64,000 bases of DNA from Roseburia sp. (GCA_023664725.1 JAMPFA010000002.1:261226-325225), one strand, 5' to 3'; shown: positions 26,539 to 34,679, counted from the stretch's first letter. The notes: a model not told the origin generated them from the letters alone. Numbers and translations are program-made.

Positions 26539-27012
26539 ATGGAGAATGCAATTGATATTTCTGGAAAAACTACAAAGCAGTACATAGTTATAAAAATAGG
26601 AAGTGAGCAGTATGGTCTTGATATCAGTTATATTGACAATATTGTGCGTATGCCCACGATCACAAGGGTTCCCAGAGTACAGACCTATTTTAAGGGTATT
26701 ATAAACCTCAGAGGTGAAGTGGTACCGGTTATGAGCATCCGCTTGAAAATGCATCTGCCGGATGATGTATTTACTGATGCATCCCGTATCATTATCTTAA
26801 AGGTTGAGGAACAGGGAAGCATTGGAACCATTGGAATCATTGTGGATGAAGTGAAAGAGGTAGTGGAACTGGGTTTGGATGAGATTGAACGTCCTGCCCA
26901 GAAATCAAAATTTGATAAAGGCAGTTTTATCTGTGGTGTTGGCAAGCATGATAATGAGTTGATTTCACTGTTTGACATTAATGCTGTTGTTGATGAGCCG
27001 GATAATGGCTGA
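26539..27012 (+). CDS. cheW: Chemotaxis coupling protein CheW
   Basis: 157 residues, a single CheW/SH3-like domain. Typical segments are QYIVIKIGSEQYGLDISYID and RVPRVQTYFKGIINLRGEVV, then the PVMSIRLK core. It couples receptors to CheA. The start ATG 26539 follows AAAGGGGG by 8 bases; an in-frame GTG at 26530 overlaps that ribosome-binding site. Confidence 0.97.
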   Translation: MENAIDISGKTTKQYIVIKIGSEQYGLDISYIDNIVRMPTITRVPRVQTYFKGIINLRGEVVPVMSIRLKMHLPDDVFTDASRIIILKVEEQGSIGTIGIIVDEVKEVVELGLDEIERPAQKSKFDKGSFICGVGKHDNELISLFDINAVVDEPDNG

Positions 27013-27041
27013 TAAAAAGCGTTAAAACGGAGGAGGATCGG

Positions 27042-27662
27042 ATGGGTAAATTTAGTTTAGAAGATGTCAACAGTATGTATGTAGACGTCCTTAGGGAAAT
27101 TGGGAATATTGGTGCAGGAAATGCAACCACAGCGATTGCGTCCATGTTGGGACTTCGTATCGATATGAATGTTCCGAAAGTAGAGCTTATGGATGCGGCT
27201 AAACTTGGGTCGGCAATCTGTCCGGAAGATGAGATTATTGTGGGAATCTTTCTGGAAGTGCAGACAGACATTCAGGGTAGTATGATGTTTTTACTGAAAA
27301 TGGGTTCTGCCCAGTATCTTGTAAACAAACTTATGATGCGTGATGTGGATTACAAGGCAGAATTTGACGAGATGGATCTTTCAGCGTTAAAGGAGATCGG
27401 GAATATTATAGCCGCATCTTATTTGTCGGCACTTTCCGGTATGACACGTTTGACCATCACACCGTCCATACCTTATATTGCAGTGGATATGGCGGCATCA
27501 ATCTTAAGTGTGCCGGCTATTCAGTTTGGTCAGTTTGGGGATAATGCTCTTTTAATAGAAACTGAATTCGGTGATGATGTGATGATTGACGGTTATTTTA
27601 TTCTGATGCCGGAGCAGGATTCTTATGATAAGATACTTACGGCACTTGGTCTTTCAATGTAA
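27042..27662 (+). CDS. cheC: CheY-P phosphatase CheC
   Basis: 206 residues. Both CheC active-site helices are present: VLREIGNIGAGNATTA near residue 18 and LKEIGNIIAASYLSAL near 118, each with the E-x-x-N phosphatase pair. CheC dephosphorylates CheY-P and binds CheD, linking CheY-P level to receptor modification. RBS GGAGGA precedes ATG 27042. FliY in this locus carries the same active sites, giving two CheC-type phosphatases and no CheZ. Confidence 0.96.
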   Translation: MGKFSLEDVNSMYVDVLREIGNIGAGNATTAIASMLGLRIDMNVPKVELMDAAKLGSAICPEDEIIVGIFLEVQTDIQGSMMFLLKMGSAQYLVNKLMMRDVDYKAEFDEMDLSALKEIGNIIAASYLSALSGMTRLTITPSIPYIAVDMAASILSVPAIQFGQFGDNALLIETEFGDDVMIDGYFILMPEQDSYDKILTALGLSM

Positions 27663-27675
27663 GGAGAGCGGATGT

Positions 27676-28161
27676 ATGAGTCAGGTTATAAGAGTAGGGA
27701 TGGCAGATTTGAATGTATGTAAAGCGCCGGATACTATCATAACATTGGGACTTGGTTCCTGTATTGGTCTGACCTTTTATGATCCAGTGAGCAAGATTGG
27801 TGGTATGGTACACTATATGCTGCCAGACAGCACACAGATGAGGAACAACAGCAACATTGCAAAATTTGCAGATACTGGGATAGATGAGTTATTGAGACAG
27901 GTACTAAGAGCAGGCGCAAACCGGAACTGCCTTGTGGCAAAGATAGCGGGAGGCGCAAAGATGTTTGAAGTCAGCGGAGTATCCAATGTAGGAAACATTG
28001 GAGAGAGAAATGCAATTGCTGCCAAACAAAAATTAAAACAGCTTAGAATACGGCTGGTAGCGGAGGATACAGGGCTTAATTATGGGCGTACGGTAGAGTT
28101 ACATTGTGATACGGGTGAGTTTTATATTAAATCCGTAGGCAAACCGTTAAAAATAATCTAG
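27676..28161 (+). CDS. cheD: Chemoreceptor glutamine deamidase CheD
   Basis: 161 residues from ATG 27676, which follows AAGGAGAG; an upstream in-frame ATG at 27625 lies in cheC and is unlikely. Catalytic contexts are visible: LGLGSCIGLTFYDP (Cys), GGMVHYMLPDS (His) and KIAGGAKMFEVSG. CheD deamidates receptor glutamines and is bound by CheC. The cheC-cheD pair is the standard Firmicute arrangement. Confidence 0.96.
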   Translation: MSQVIRVGMADLNVCKAPDTIITLGLGSCIGLTFYDPVSKIGGMVHYMLPDSTQMRNNSNIAKFADTGIDELLRQVLRAGANRNCLVAKIAGGAKMFEVSGVSNVGNIGERNAIAAKQKLKQLRIRLVAEDTGLNYGRTVELHCDTGEFYIKSVGKPLKII

Positions 28162-28190
28162 CAGGCCTCTGAAATGATGGAGGAATAGAA

Positions 28191-28535
28191 ATGAATACGA
28201 AACCAATACCGGCGCTTTTAGCCTTATTTGCAGGATTTGTCACATGCATTATGTCATTTGTGCAACATGTAGATATTGTTGTATTTGCAAAACGGTTTGT
28301 GATCGTGTGTGTGATATTTTTTATCATCGGCATGATTGCGAGAATTTTGATAGAAGTAAATTTTAAGGATTATTTATATCCAGCTCCGGAGGAAGAGCCG
28401 GTGGATGAGGAATCAATAGAAAATATTGATTCTCAGGAAGCGTCGGAGGGAGAGTCAGAAGGGAACCGTGAGGATTCCATGGAGGAAGAGCTTGAGGACG
28501 CAGAGGAAGAGTTAGACGAAGCAGAGGATGAATAG
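28191..28535 (+). CDS. Small two-helix membrane protein with acidic tail, unknown function
   Basis: 114 residues. Two membrane helices (PALLALFAGFVTCIMSFV and FVIVCVIFFIIGMIARILI) are joined by a short loop, followed by a strongly acidic C-terminal half rich in Glu and Asp (SMEEELEDAEEELDEAEDE). I do not recognise a named family. The gene has a good ribosome-binding site (GGAGGAATAGAA) and lies in the operon between cheD and fliA, so it is real and probably expressed with motility genes. The acidic cytoplasmic tail could bind a basic partner, which is speculation. Confidence 0.8.
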   Translation: MNTKPIPALLALFAGFVTCIMSFVQHVDIVVFAKRFVIVCVIFFIIGMIARILIEVNFKDYLYPAPEEEPVDEESIENIDSQEASEGESEGNREDSMEEELEDAEEELDEAEDE

Positions 28536-28552
28536 CATTGGCAGAAATGAGC

Positions 28553-28574
28553 AAAACTGTGTAGAAACAGTTTT
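28553..28574 (+). promoter_or_regulatory. Short hairpin upstream of fliA
   Basis: AAAACTG (28553-28559) and CAGTTTT (28568-28574) can pair around an 8-base loop 20 bases before the fliA start. It resembles a weak terminator with its U-run in the stem. It might reduce read-through into fliA, but the stem is A/T-rich and chance is possible. Confidence 0.3.
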
Positions 28575-28593
28575 CAGATGATGGGGGCTTGGA

Positions 28594-29358
28594 ATGAAGA
28601 CAACAGAGAAAGAAAAGTTATGGGAATCCTATCAGAAGAATCCTTCACCTGAAATACGTGAGCAGATTATCTTAGAGTATGCACCCCTGGTAAGGGTAGT
28701 GGCAGGAAGACTTAGTATGTATCTTGGTTATAACGTGGAATACGATGACCTGGTGGGATATGGCATATTTGGTCTTATAGATGCTATTGACAAATTTGAT
28801 GCGGCGAAAGATGTTAAGTTTGAGACATATGCAAGCCTTCGGATTCGAGGTTCCATACTGGATCAGATTCGCAAGATGGATTGGATTCCACGAACAGTCA
28901 GACAAAAACAGAAAAAGCTGGATGAAGCAATCAAACGTGTGGAGATGCGCACAGGCAAAAATGCCAGTGATGAGGAAATCGCAAGGGAAATAGGAATTTC
29001 GGATGACGAACTGACCAGCTGGCAGTCTCAGTTGAAAATAACAAACATTGTCTCGTTAAATGAATATGTGGAACAGGGCAGTGAACCGGTGATGGATGCA
29101 AGGCACAATATGCATTTTGCACAACCGGAAGAACAGATACAGGAAAATGAATTGAAAGAGGTTCTAAAGTCAACCTTGGAACTTCTTACAGAAAAAGAAA
29201 GAAAAGTTATTGAGTTGTATTATTATGAAGAGTTGACCTTAAAAGAAATCAGTAAGGTTCTTGATGTTTCAGAATCGAGAGTCTCACAGCTGCATACAAA
29301 AGCACTATTAAAGATGCGGAAAAAAATGGGAAGTTATATGGACATTCTTGTGGACTGA
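28594..29358 (+). CDS. fliA: Flagellar sigma factor FliA (sigma-28/SigD)
   Basis: 254 residues with sigma-70 regions 2, 3 and 4: region 2 (EYDDLVGYGIFGLIDAIDKF, then ASLRIRGSILDQIRKMDWIP), region 3 around ARKIGI-like DEEIAREIGISDDEL, and region 4 (LLTEKERKVIELYYYEEL, then SKVLDVSESRVSQLHTKAL). The motif RGSILDQIRKMDWIPR is characteristic of the FliA/WhiG group. It drives late flagellar and chemotaxis genes. It follows cheD and the small membrane protein, as sigD follows cheD in Bacillus. Its anti-sigma FlgM is not in the window. Confidence 0.96.
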   Translation: MKTTEKEKLWESYQKNPSPEIREQIILEYAPLVRVVAGRLSMYLGYNVEYDDLVGYGIFGLIDAIDKFDAAKDVKFETYASLRIRGSILDQIRKMDWIPRTVRQKQKKLDEAIKRVEMRTGKNASDEEIAREIGISDDELTSWQSQLKITNIVSLNEYVEQGSEPVMDARHNMHFAQPEEQIQENELKEVLKSTLELLTEKERKVIELYYYEELTLKEISKVLDVSESRVSQLHTKALLKMRKKMGSYMDILVD

Positions 29359-29372
29359 TGGGGGAAATGTAC

Positions 29373-30971
29373 ATGGATAATAAAAATAGTTATTTTAAAC
29401 CAATAAAAAGAGATGGGAATATTTATTTAAAATTTTTTCCCGCACAGGAAGGCGGCAAAAGGCTGGATTTACGGGATATTCAGAGTTATCTGGGCATGCA
29501 GGGATATCCGGAGAGCGATGTGATTGCCTTGAATAAGGGAATTACCGCAGAGGAGCCAGTAGAGATTTTTATCGGGAGTGATATGGGCAATCCTTTTGAT
29601 GAAGCAGTGATGTTGTCTGTTTCTCTGGACAGCATGCTGGTTTGGTGTAAGTTTTATCCCGGTGCGGATGGGGCAAGGCACATTACAGAAGAAGGAATAC
29701 GGGACAGTTTGATCCATGAAAAGGTCGTCTATGGAATGGATGACGAAATGATCGACCAGCTGGCTAAGGAGCATGAATATGCTACGGAATATTTGATTGC
29801 CAAGGGAACTCCTCCCAGCATGGGAAAAGATGCGAAGATTGAATATTACTTTTCCACAAAACAGAGTTTAAAGCCCAAGCATAATGAAGACGGAACTGTG
29901 AATTACCATGAGCTTGACATTATCAGCAGGGTAGAGAAAGATCAGCTTATTGCAAAGTTGATCCCGGCTGTTCCTGGAGAGGCGGGAACAGACGTAAGAG
30001 GAGGGCAGTTAAAGCCCAGGGATGTACAACAGTTAAAACTTTCATTTTCCAACAATATCCGTATTTCGGAAGATGGAACAGAGCTTTATTCAGAGGTGAC
30101 AGGTCATGCATCTTTGGTAAATGGAAAAGTATTTGTCTCAGGAGTGTATGAAGTTCCGGCAGATGTAGATAATTCTATTGGGAATATTAATTATCCTGGC
30201 AATGTCTCTGTAAAGGGAAATGTAAAGAGCGGCTTTATGATAAAGGCAGAGGGAGACATTATTGTGGACGGCGTAGTGGAAGGCGCCCAGCTCTATGCCG
30301 GCGGACAGATTATCGTTCAGCGGGGTATCCATGGAATGGGAAAAGGACTTTTGAGCGCAAGAGGCAATATTGTCATCAAATTTATTGAGGGCGCAACGGT
30401 CAGAGCAGGAGGATATATAGATACAGAATCCATTATCCAAAGTAAAGTATCCGCAAATTCTGAGATTACGGTAAACGGCGGCAAAGGCTTTATCATGGGT
30501 GGAATGGTTCGGGCAGGATCTAAAATAACGGCAAAGTCTATCGGGTCTAATATGGGTACAGCCACTATGGTGGAAGTCGGCGTGGAACCGGAAAAACTGG
30601 AACGTTTTGCTGATCTGCAGCGGAATGCAAAAGATATCAGTAGTAAAATTGAAAAGATTCGTCCCGTTTTAAAGACTTATACGGAAAAGATGAATTCAAA
30701 GGTTCATCTGTCTCCGGAACAGGTAGAGTTTGTGAAAAAACAGGTAATGGCATTAAAAACCCTTCAGGGTCAGTTAGCTCCGATCAATGAGGAGATCAAC
30801 AGTCTTCGGATGGAGTTTGTAAGCGCAAACCGGGCAAAGGTTATGATTCAGAATATGATTTATCCCGGAGTCACCATTAAAATTTCAGAATTGTCAATGA
30901 CAACAAAGGATACCAGACATTATTGCCAGTTTGTCAAAGATAATGGGGAAATCAAGGCCGTAAATCTGTAA
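29373..30971 (+). CDS. FapA / DUF342 family polymer-forming-type protein
   Basis: About 532 residues. The N-terminal region has paired alpha/beta segments. The centre has the repetitive right-handed beta-helix signature of DUF342 (GNVSVKGNVKSGFMIKAEGD, VVEGAQLYAGGQIIVQRGIH, ARGNIVIKFIEGATVRAGG). The C-terminal end is a coiled coil. DUF342/FapA proteins are widespread near fliA in Clostridia, but their job is unclear. I start at ATG 29373, 8 bases after GGGGG; ATG 29358 and 29367 are in-frame alternatives, the first overlapping the fliA stop. Confidence 0.88.
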   Translation: MDNKNSYFKPIKRDGNIYLKFFPAQEGGKRLDLRDIQSYLGMQGYPESDVIALNKGITAEEPVEIFIGSDMGNPFDEAVMLSVSLDSMLVWCKFYPGADGARHITEEGIRDSLIHEKVVYGMDDEMIDQLAKEHEYATEYLIAKGTPPSMGKDAKIEYYFSTKQSLKPKHNEDGTVNYHELDIISRVEKDQLIAKLIPAVPGEAGTDVRGGQLKPRDVQQLKLSFSNNIRISEDGTELYSEVTGHASLVNGKVFVSGVYEVPADVDNSIGNINYPGNVSVKGNVKSGFMIKAEGDIIVDGVVEGAQLYAGGQIIVQRGIHGMGKGLLSARGNIVIKFIEGATVRAGGYIDTESIIQSKVSANSEITVNGGKGFIMGGMVRAGSKITAKSIGSNMGTATMVEVGVEPEKLERFADLQRNAKDISSKIEKIRPVLKTYTEKMNSKVHLSPEQVEFVKKQVMALKTLQGQLAPINEEINSLRMEFVSANRAKVMIQNMIYPGVTIKISELSMTTKDTRHYCQFVKDNGEIKAVNL

Positions 30972-30994
30972 TAGGCGGAATCGAGGTTGATAGT

Positions 30995-31315
30995 ATGTCA
31001 GTTGGACCAGTTACGATCCATGGTGTGATCCAGAGAGCAAATGATGTGGGAGCAGTAAAACATCAGGAAGATACGAAGCCGATGGTAGATCAGCAGAATA
31101 TTCAGACGCAGATGAAAAATGAGCAGATGAGACATCTGCAGCAAGTGCGTCATGCGGATGATTCGGGGAATCATCAGAAGAAATATGATGCAAAAGAAAA
31201 GGGAAATAATGAATACCAAGGCCAGGGACAGAAGAAAAAGAAGAAGAAGTCCAATGAAAAGGATGGGGCAGTCGTCTTAAAAACAGAGAACAGCCATTTT
31301 GATATGAAAATTTAG
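30995..31315 (+). CDS. Small hydrophilic Lys/Gln/His-rich protein, unknown function
   Basis: 106 residues with no membrane helix. The N-terminus (VGPVTIHGVIQRANDVGAVK) is ordered-looking, then Gln/His-rich coiled coil, and a run of seven Lys in GQGQKKKKKKKSNE-like sequence before a short tail. I do not recognise a named family, though similar short proteins occur after the DUF342 gene in related flagellar loci as far as I recall. RBS GAGG before ATG 30995 and the tight spacing on both sides argue that it is expressed. Confidence 0.7.
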   Translation: MSVGPVTIHGVIQRANDVGAVKHQEDTKPMVDQQNIQTQMKNEQMRHLQQVRHADDSGNHQKKYDAKEKGNNEYQGQGQKKKKKKSNEKDGAVVLKTENSHFDMKI

Positions 31316-31327
31316 AGGAGATTAAAG

Positions 31328-32092
31328 ATGACAGGAGTAGAAATTCTGTTGCTGGTAATCGGAGTAGTGTTTTTTGTTGCCAGTTTCTTTATAGCAGAAA
31401 AATTATCACCAAGTGAGCTGGGAAAAATCGGTGAGCTGAGCAATGAGGAGATTCAGAAGGTCATGGAGCGGGAACTCCAGAGAGCTACGTCCAGCATTGG
31501 CAGCCGAGTGGAGGAAAAGGTGGATGAAGTTTTGGTTAAGACAGCGGATTCCATGGAAGTAGAGTGCAATGACAAGATTAAGGCCATCGGCGAATATTCT
31601 GATACTGTAATAGAGTCGATGAATAAGACACATAATGAGATTATGTTTCTTTACAGTATGTTAAATGATAAACATACAGAACTGACTCAGTTTTCCTCAA
31701 GACTGCAGGAACTTTCCAGTGAAATAGCAAAAAAGGATGAAGAGATTCAGAAGCATTTGGCTCTGCCCGTGAAAACAGAGGAATCCCAGCCTCCAAAAGT
31801 AGTAGGAAAACCGGGAAGGAAGCCAAAGGCAAAGACCAAAGAAAAAGAGAAGGAAAAAGTTCTAAAGGACACAGAGGTGGAAACAGAAGCCGTAGAGCCT
31901 CAGGATGTATTGTTTGAGGAGTTTGGGGCTGAAGTTGACGCAGAAGAGAGAGATGATTTTAACCATAATGAAGCGATTTTGAAACTGCATAAACAAGGTA
32001 AATCAGCTATTGAGGTTGCCAGAGAATTAGCCTTAGGTTTAGGGGAAGTTCAGCTGGTAATCGGATTGTATGAAGGGAATCGAAAGAAGTGA
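31328..32092 (+). CDS. SwrB/YlxL-position membrane-anchored coiled-coil protein (DUF6115-like tail)
   Basis: 254 residues: an N-terminal membrane helix (EILLLVIGVVFFVASFFIA), a cytoplasmic coiled coil, a Lys/Pro/Glu linker (PPKVVGKPGRKPKAKTKEK) and a C-terminal helix-turn-helix-like segment (ILKLHKQGKSAIEVARELAL). In Bacillus the gene between sigD and rpsB is swrB (ylxL), a membrane protein that promotes flagellar export-gate activation; topology and position agree here. Orthology is inferred, not proven. It overlaps the next gene by 4 bases (GTGA). Confidence 0.65.
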   Translation: MTGVEILLLVIGVVFFVASFFIAEKLSPSELGKIGELSNEEIQKVMERELQRATSSIGSRVEEKVDEVLVKTADSMEVECNDKIKAIGEYSDTVIESMNKTHNEIMFLYSMLNDKHTELTQFSSRLQELSSEIAKKDEEIQKHLALPVKTEESQPPKVVGKPGRKPKAKTKEKEKEKVLKDTEVETEAVEPQDVLFEEFGAEVDAEERDDFNHNEAILKLHKQGKSAIEVARELALGLGEVQLVIGLYEGNRKK

Positions 32093-32703
32093 AACTAAAA
32101 TATTATTTAAGAGGAATAGGTATTGGTGTAGTAGTCACGACCCTTATTTTTATGGTTTCCATTGCACTTCATAAAAATGAGGTGAATCCCAAGACACCGG
32201 AAGAGGATAAAAAGCCTGCAACGGTAGCAGATATGCTGGAGGCAGAATCGGAGACGGAGAGCGAAGCAACGGAGGAAGAAAAAAAATCTGATCCAGATAC
32301 GTCGGCGCAGAAATCTACAGAAGTGAAAAAGGAAGAGACAAAAGGTTCTGAGACGAAGCTGCCGGAGCAGAAGAGTTCCGAGACAAAGCCTGGAGATGCC
32401 AAGACAGATACGCCAAAGACAGATAACAAGGATACGACGACAGATACAGATAAAATATCTTCTGATGCATCAGGCACAGATAAGGGAAAGGTACGGTTTG
32501 AAATTGGCGGAGGAGAGTACTCTGATGTGGTCTGCAAGAAATTGCAACAGGCGGATCTGGTTGACAGTGCGGAGGAGTTCAACAAATTCCTGATTGCCAA
32601 TAAGTATGACAATGCAATCCTGCCAGGTGTCTATGCAATTCCAAAAGGGGCATCCTACGAGGAGATTGCAAAACTTTTAACAACAAAAATAGAAGAAAAC
32701 TAA
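32089..32703 (+). CDS. Membrane-anchored protein with MltG/YceG N-domain-like tail, no catalytic domain
   Basis: 204 residues. One N-terminal membrane helix (GIGVVVTTLIFMVSIAL) leads into a long Lys/Glu/Thr/Ser/Asp-rich disordered linker (residues about 35-125). The final ~70 residues (RFEIGGGEYSDVVCKKLQQA, then LPGVYAIPKGASYEEIAKLL) resemble the LysM-like N-domain of the endolytic transglycosylase MltG/YceG, but the catalytic YceG domain is missing. GTG 32089 overlaps the previous stop. Wall binding near the flagellum is an inference. Confidence 0.65.
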   Translation: MKLKYYLRGIGIGVVVTTLIFMVSIALHKNEVNPKTPEEDKKPATVADMLEAESETESEATEEEKKSDPDTSAQKSTEVKKEETKGSETKLPEQKSSETKPGDAKTDTPKTDNKDTTTDTDKISSDASGTDKGKVRFEIGGGEYSDVVCKKLQQADLVDSAEEFNKFLIANKYDNAILPGVYAIPKGASYEEIAKLLTTKIEEN

Positions 32704-32707
32704 GAGA

Positions 32708-32744
32708 GAAAATGCAGATATAAATATCTTGCATTTTCTTTTTT
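32708..32744 (+). terminator. Intrinsic terminator at the end of the fla/che locus
   Basis: GAAAATGCA (32708-32716) pairs with TGCATTTTC (32730-32738); an inner GATA/TATC stem closes a TAAA loop, and T6 follows. It lies 4 bases after the last gene of the flagellar locus and separates it from rpsB. Confidence 0.85.
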
Positions 32745-32757
32745 GCTGTGGTATACT
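32730..32757 (+). promoter_or_regulatory. rpsB: Candidate rpsB promoter
   Basis: TTGCAT (32730-32735), a 16-base spacer and TATACT (32752-32757). The -35 element lies in the 3' arm of the preceding terminator, so the two signals overlap. Transcription would start near 32764. Confidence 0.55.
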
Positions 32758-32763
32758 TTTAAA

Positions 32764-32828
32764 GGTTCGGCGATTGCCGACTAAAAAGCACATATGTGGA
32801 TGATGGAACAGGTGCCGAAAGGTGTTCC
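32764..32828 (+). promoter_or_regulatory. Structured rpsB 5' leader (possible S2 autoregulatory element)
   Basis: Two hairpins are visible: CGGC-GATT-GCCG at 32768-32779, and GGAACA (32805-32810) pairing with TGTTCC (32823-32828), whose interior contains CC-GAAA-GG, a GNRA tetraloop at 32815-32822. Ribosomal protein S2 is known to control its own operon through leader RNA in several bacteria; whether this leader does so is inference. Confidence 0.45.
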
Positions 32829-32842
32829 AGGAGAGGAAACAT

Positions 32843-32878
32843 ATGGAAGCAAATAACCATACGGAGGTAAGAAAATGA
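32843..32878 (+). CDS. Candidate 11-residue leader peptide overlapping rpsB
   Basis: ATG at 32843 opens [11 protein letters not shown] and ends in TGA at 32876-32878, which overlaps the rpsB ATG as ATGA. AGGAGAGG (32829-32836) gives it a good ribosome-binding site 6-9 bases upstream, and the rpsB site GGAGG lies inside it. It would couple rpsB translation to the leader. A peptide this short can arise by chance. Confidence 0.35.
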   Translation: MEANNHTEVRK

Positions 32879-33612
32879 GCGTTATCACAATGAAACAGTT
32901 ATTGGAAGCAGGTGTTCATTTCGGACATCAGACCAGAAGATGGAATCCTAAAATGGCTCCATATATTTACACAGAGAGAAATGGTATTTATATCATTGAC
33001 CTTCAGAAATCTGTAGGTAAAGTGGATGAAGCTTACAAGGCAGTGGCAGAAATCGCAGCTGACGGCGGCACAATTCTCTTTGTAGGTACAAAGAAACAGG
33101 CTCAGGATGCTATCAAGGCAGAGGCAGAGCGCTGTGGCATGTACTATGTAAACGAGAGATGGTTAGGCGGTATGCTTACCAACTTCAAGACCATTCAGAG
33201 CCGTATTGCAAGGCTGAAAGCCATTGAGACTATGGCAGAGGACGGAACATTTGATGTTCTTCCGAAAAAAGAAGTTATCGCCCTGAAGAAAGAATGGGAA
33301 AAATTGGAGAGAAACCTTGGCGGGATCAAGGATATGAAGAAGATTCCGGATGCTATTTTTGTAGTAGATCCGAAGAAAGAGAGAATTTGTATTCAGGAGG
33401 CTCACACACTTGGCGTTACTTTAATTGGTATTGCAGATACCAACTGTGATCCGGAAGAGTTAGATTATGTAATTCCCGGAAATGACGATGCAATTCGTGC
33501 AGTAAAATTAATCGTTTCCAAGATGGCAGACGCAGTCATCGAGGCAAACCAGGGTAACATCGAGGTAGATGAAACTGAGTTTGCAGAGGAAGAGGAAGCA
33601 GTAGAAGAGTAA
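32875..33612 (+). CDS. rpsB: Small ribosomal subunit protein S2
   Basis: 245 residues, standard for bacterial S2. It begins [20 protein letters not shown] and includes [20 protein letters not shown], the S2 signatures, plus [19 protein letters not shown]. The C-terminus is an acidic extension common in Firmicutes. S2 joins the small subunit late and sits near the Shine-Dalgarno site. The rpsB-tsf pair directly after the fla/che locus repeats the Bacillus order. RBS ACGGAGG precedes ATG 32875. Confidence 0.99.
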   Translation: MSVITMKQLLEAGVHFGHQTRRWNPKMAPYIYTERNGIYIIDLQKSVGKVDEAYKAVAEIAADGGTILFVGTKKQAQDAIKAEAERCGMYYVNERWLGGMLTNFKTIQSRIARLKAIETMAEDGTFDVLPKKEVIALKKEWEKLERNLGGIKDMKKIPDAIFVVDPKKERICIQEAHTLGVTLIGIADTNCDPEELDYVIPGNDDAIRAVKLIVSKMADAVIEANQGNIEVDETEFAEEEEAVEE

Positions 33613-33633
33613 AAACAGTTGGAGGAATAGAAA

Positions 33634-34566
33634 ATGGCTATTACAGCAGCAATGGTAAAAGAACTGCGTGAGAAATCCGGCGCAGGAATGATGGATTGTA
33701 AAAAAGCATTAAACGAGACAAACGGCAACATGGACGAGGCAATGGAGTACTTAAGAAAGAATGGTCAGGCAAAAGCTGAGAAAAAGGCAGCCAGAATTGC
33801 AGCGGAAGGTATCGTTAAGATTGCGGTAAAAGACAATACTGCAGCAATCGTGGAGGTGAACTCTGAGACAGACTTCGTTGCAAAGAACGAGAAATTCCAG
33901 ACCTACGTAGGAAAAGTTGCAGAGCAGGTACTTTCCAGCAATGCCTCTGATCTCGATGCATTTATGGAGGAAGCTTGGGCAGAAGACGCTTCCAAAACGG
34001 TAAAAGATGCGCTGGTAGAGCAGGTTGCAGTGATTGGAGAGAATCTGAAAATCAGAAGATTCGAGAAAGTCGTTGCAGAAAACGGATGTGTGGTAGATTA
34101 CATTCACGGCGGCGGACGCATCGGTGTTATCGTAGAAGCTGAGACAACCGTGGTAAATGACGCTGTAAAAGAGGCGATGAAGAATATCGCTATGCAGATT
34201 GCCGCATTAAATCCCAAATATGTGACAAGAAGCGAGATTAGTGCAGACTACATTGCACATGAGAAAGAGATTCTCTTAGCACAGATCATGAACGACCCCA
34301 AAGAGTCCCAGAAACCGGAAAAGGTGATTAACGGAATGATCGAGGGCCGTGTCAACAAAGAGTTAAAGGAAATCTGCTTAGTGGATCAGGTATATGTAAA
34401 GGCAGAGGACGGAAAACAGACTGTTGCAAAATATTTGGAGGCTGTCTCCAAAGAAGCTGGCGCTTCGGTATCTGTTAAGAGATTTGTACGTTTCGAGACA
34501 GGTGAAGGTTTAGAGAAAAAGAATGAGGATTTTGCGGCTGAGGTTGCAGCTCAGATGAATGCTTAA
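33634..34566 (+). CDS. tsf: Translation elongation factor Ts
   Basis: 310 residues. The N-terminal UBA-like domain with MVKELREKSGAGMMDCKKAL and the core motif VNSETDFVAKNEKFQ are diagnostic. EF-Ts exchanges GDP for GTP on EF-Tu. It follows rpsB by 21 bases with TTGGAGGAATAG upstream and is followed by a strong terminator, so rpsB-tsf is a two-gene operon. Confidence 0.99.
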   Translation: MAITAAMVKELREKSGAGMMDCKKALNETNGNMDEAMEYLRKNGQAKAEKKAARIAAEGIVKIAVKDNTAAIVEVNSETDFVAKNEKFQTYVGKVAEQVLSSNASDLDAFMEEAWAEDASKTVKDALVEQVAVIGENLKIRRFEKVVAENGCVVDYIHGGGRIGVIVEAETTVVNDAVKEAMKNIAMQIAALNPKYVTRSEISADYIAHEKEILLAQIMNDPKESQKPEKVINGMIEGRVNKELKEICLVDQVYVKAEDGKQTVAKYLEAVSKEAGASVSVKRFVRFETGEGLEKKNEDFAAEVAAQMNA

Positions 34567-34589
34567 AATCCTATCATATGGAACAATGA

Positions 34590-34633
34590 AAAACCCTTGT
34601 AAGTGGCGTGGCTGCGTCATTTACAAGGGTTTT
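34590..34633. terminator. Bidirectional terminator between tsf and the convergent gene
   Basis: AAAACCCTTGTAA (34590-34602) pairs perfectly with TTACAAGGGTTTT (34621-34633), 13 bp with an 18-base loop. T-runs exist at the outer edges on both strands, so it can serve tsf (plus) and the gene at 34680-35399 (minus). Confidence 0.85.
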
Positions 34634-34679
34634 ATTCATGACATTAGAATTCTTGCGAAGCGTGGATTCTATTGTTTGA

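Noticed and set aside
32169..32612. 147-residue minus-strand ORF opposite the MltG-like gene
   Set aside because: Ser/Val-rich mirror of the Lys/Glu/Thr linker; low-complexity artefact.
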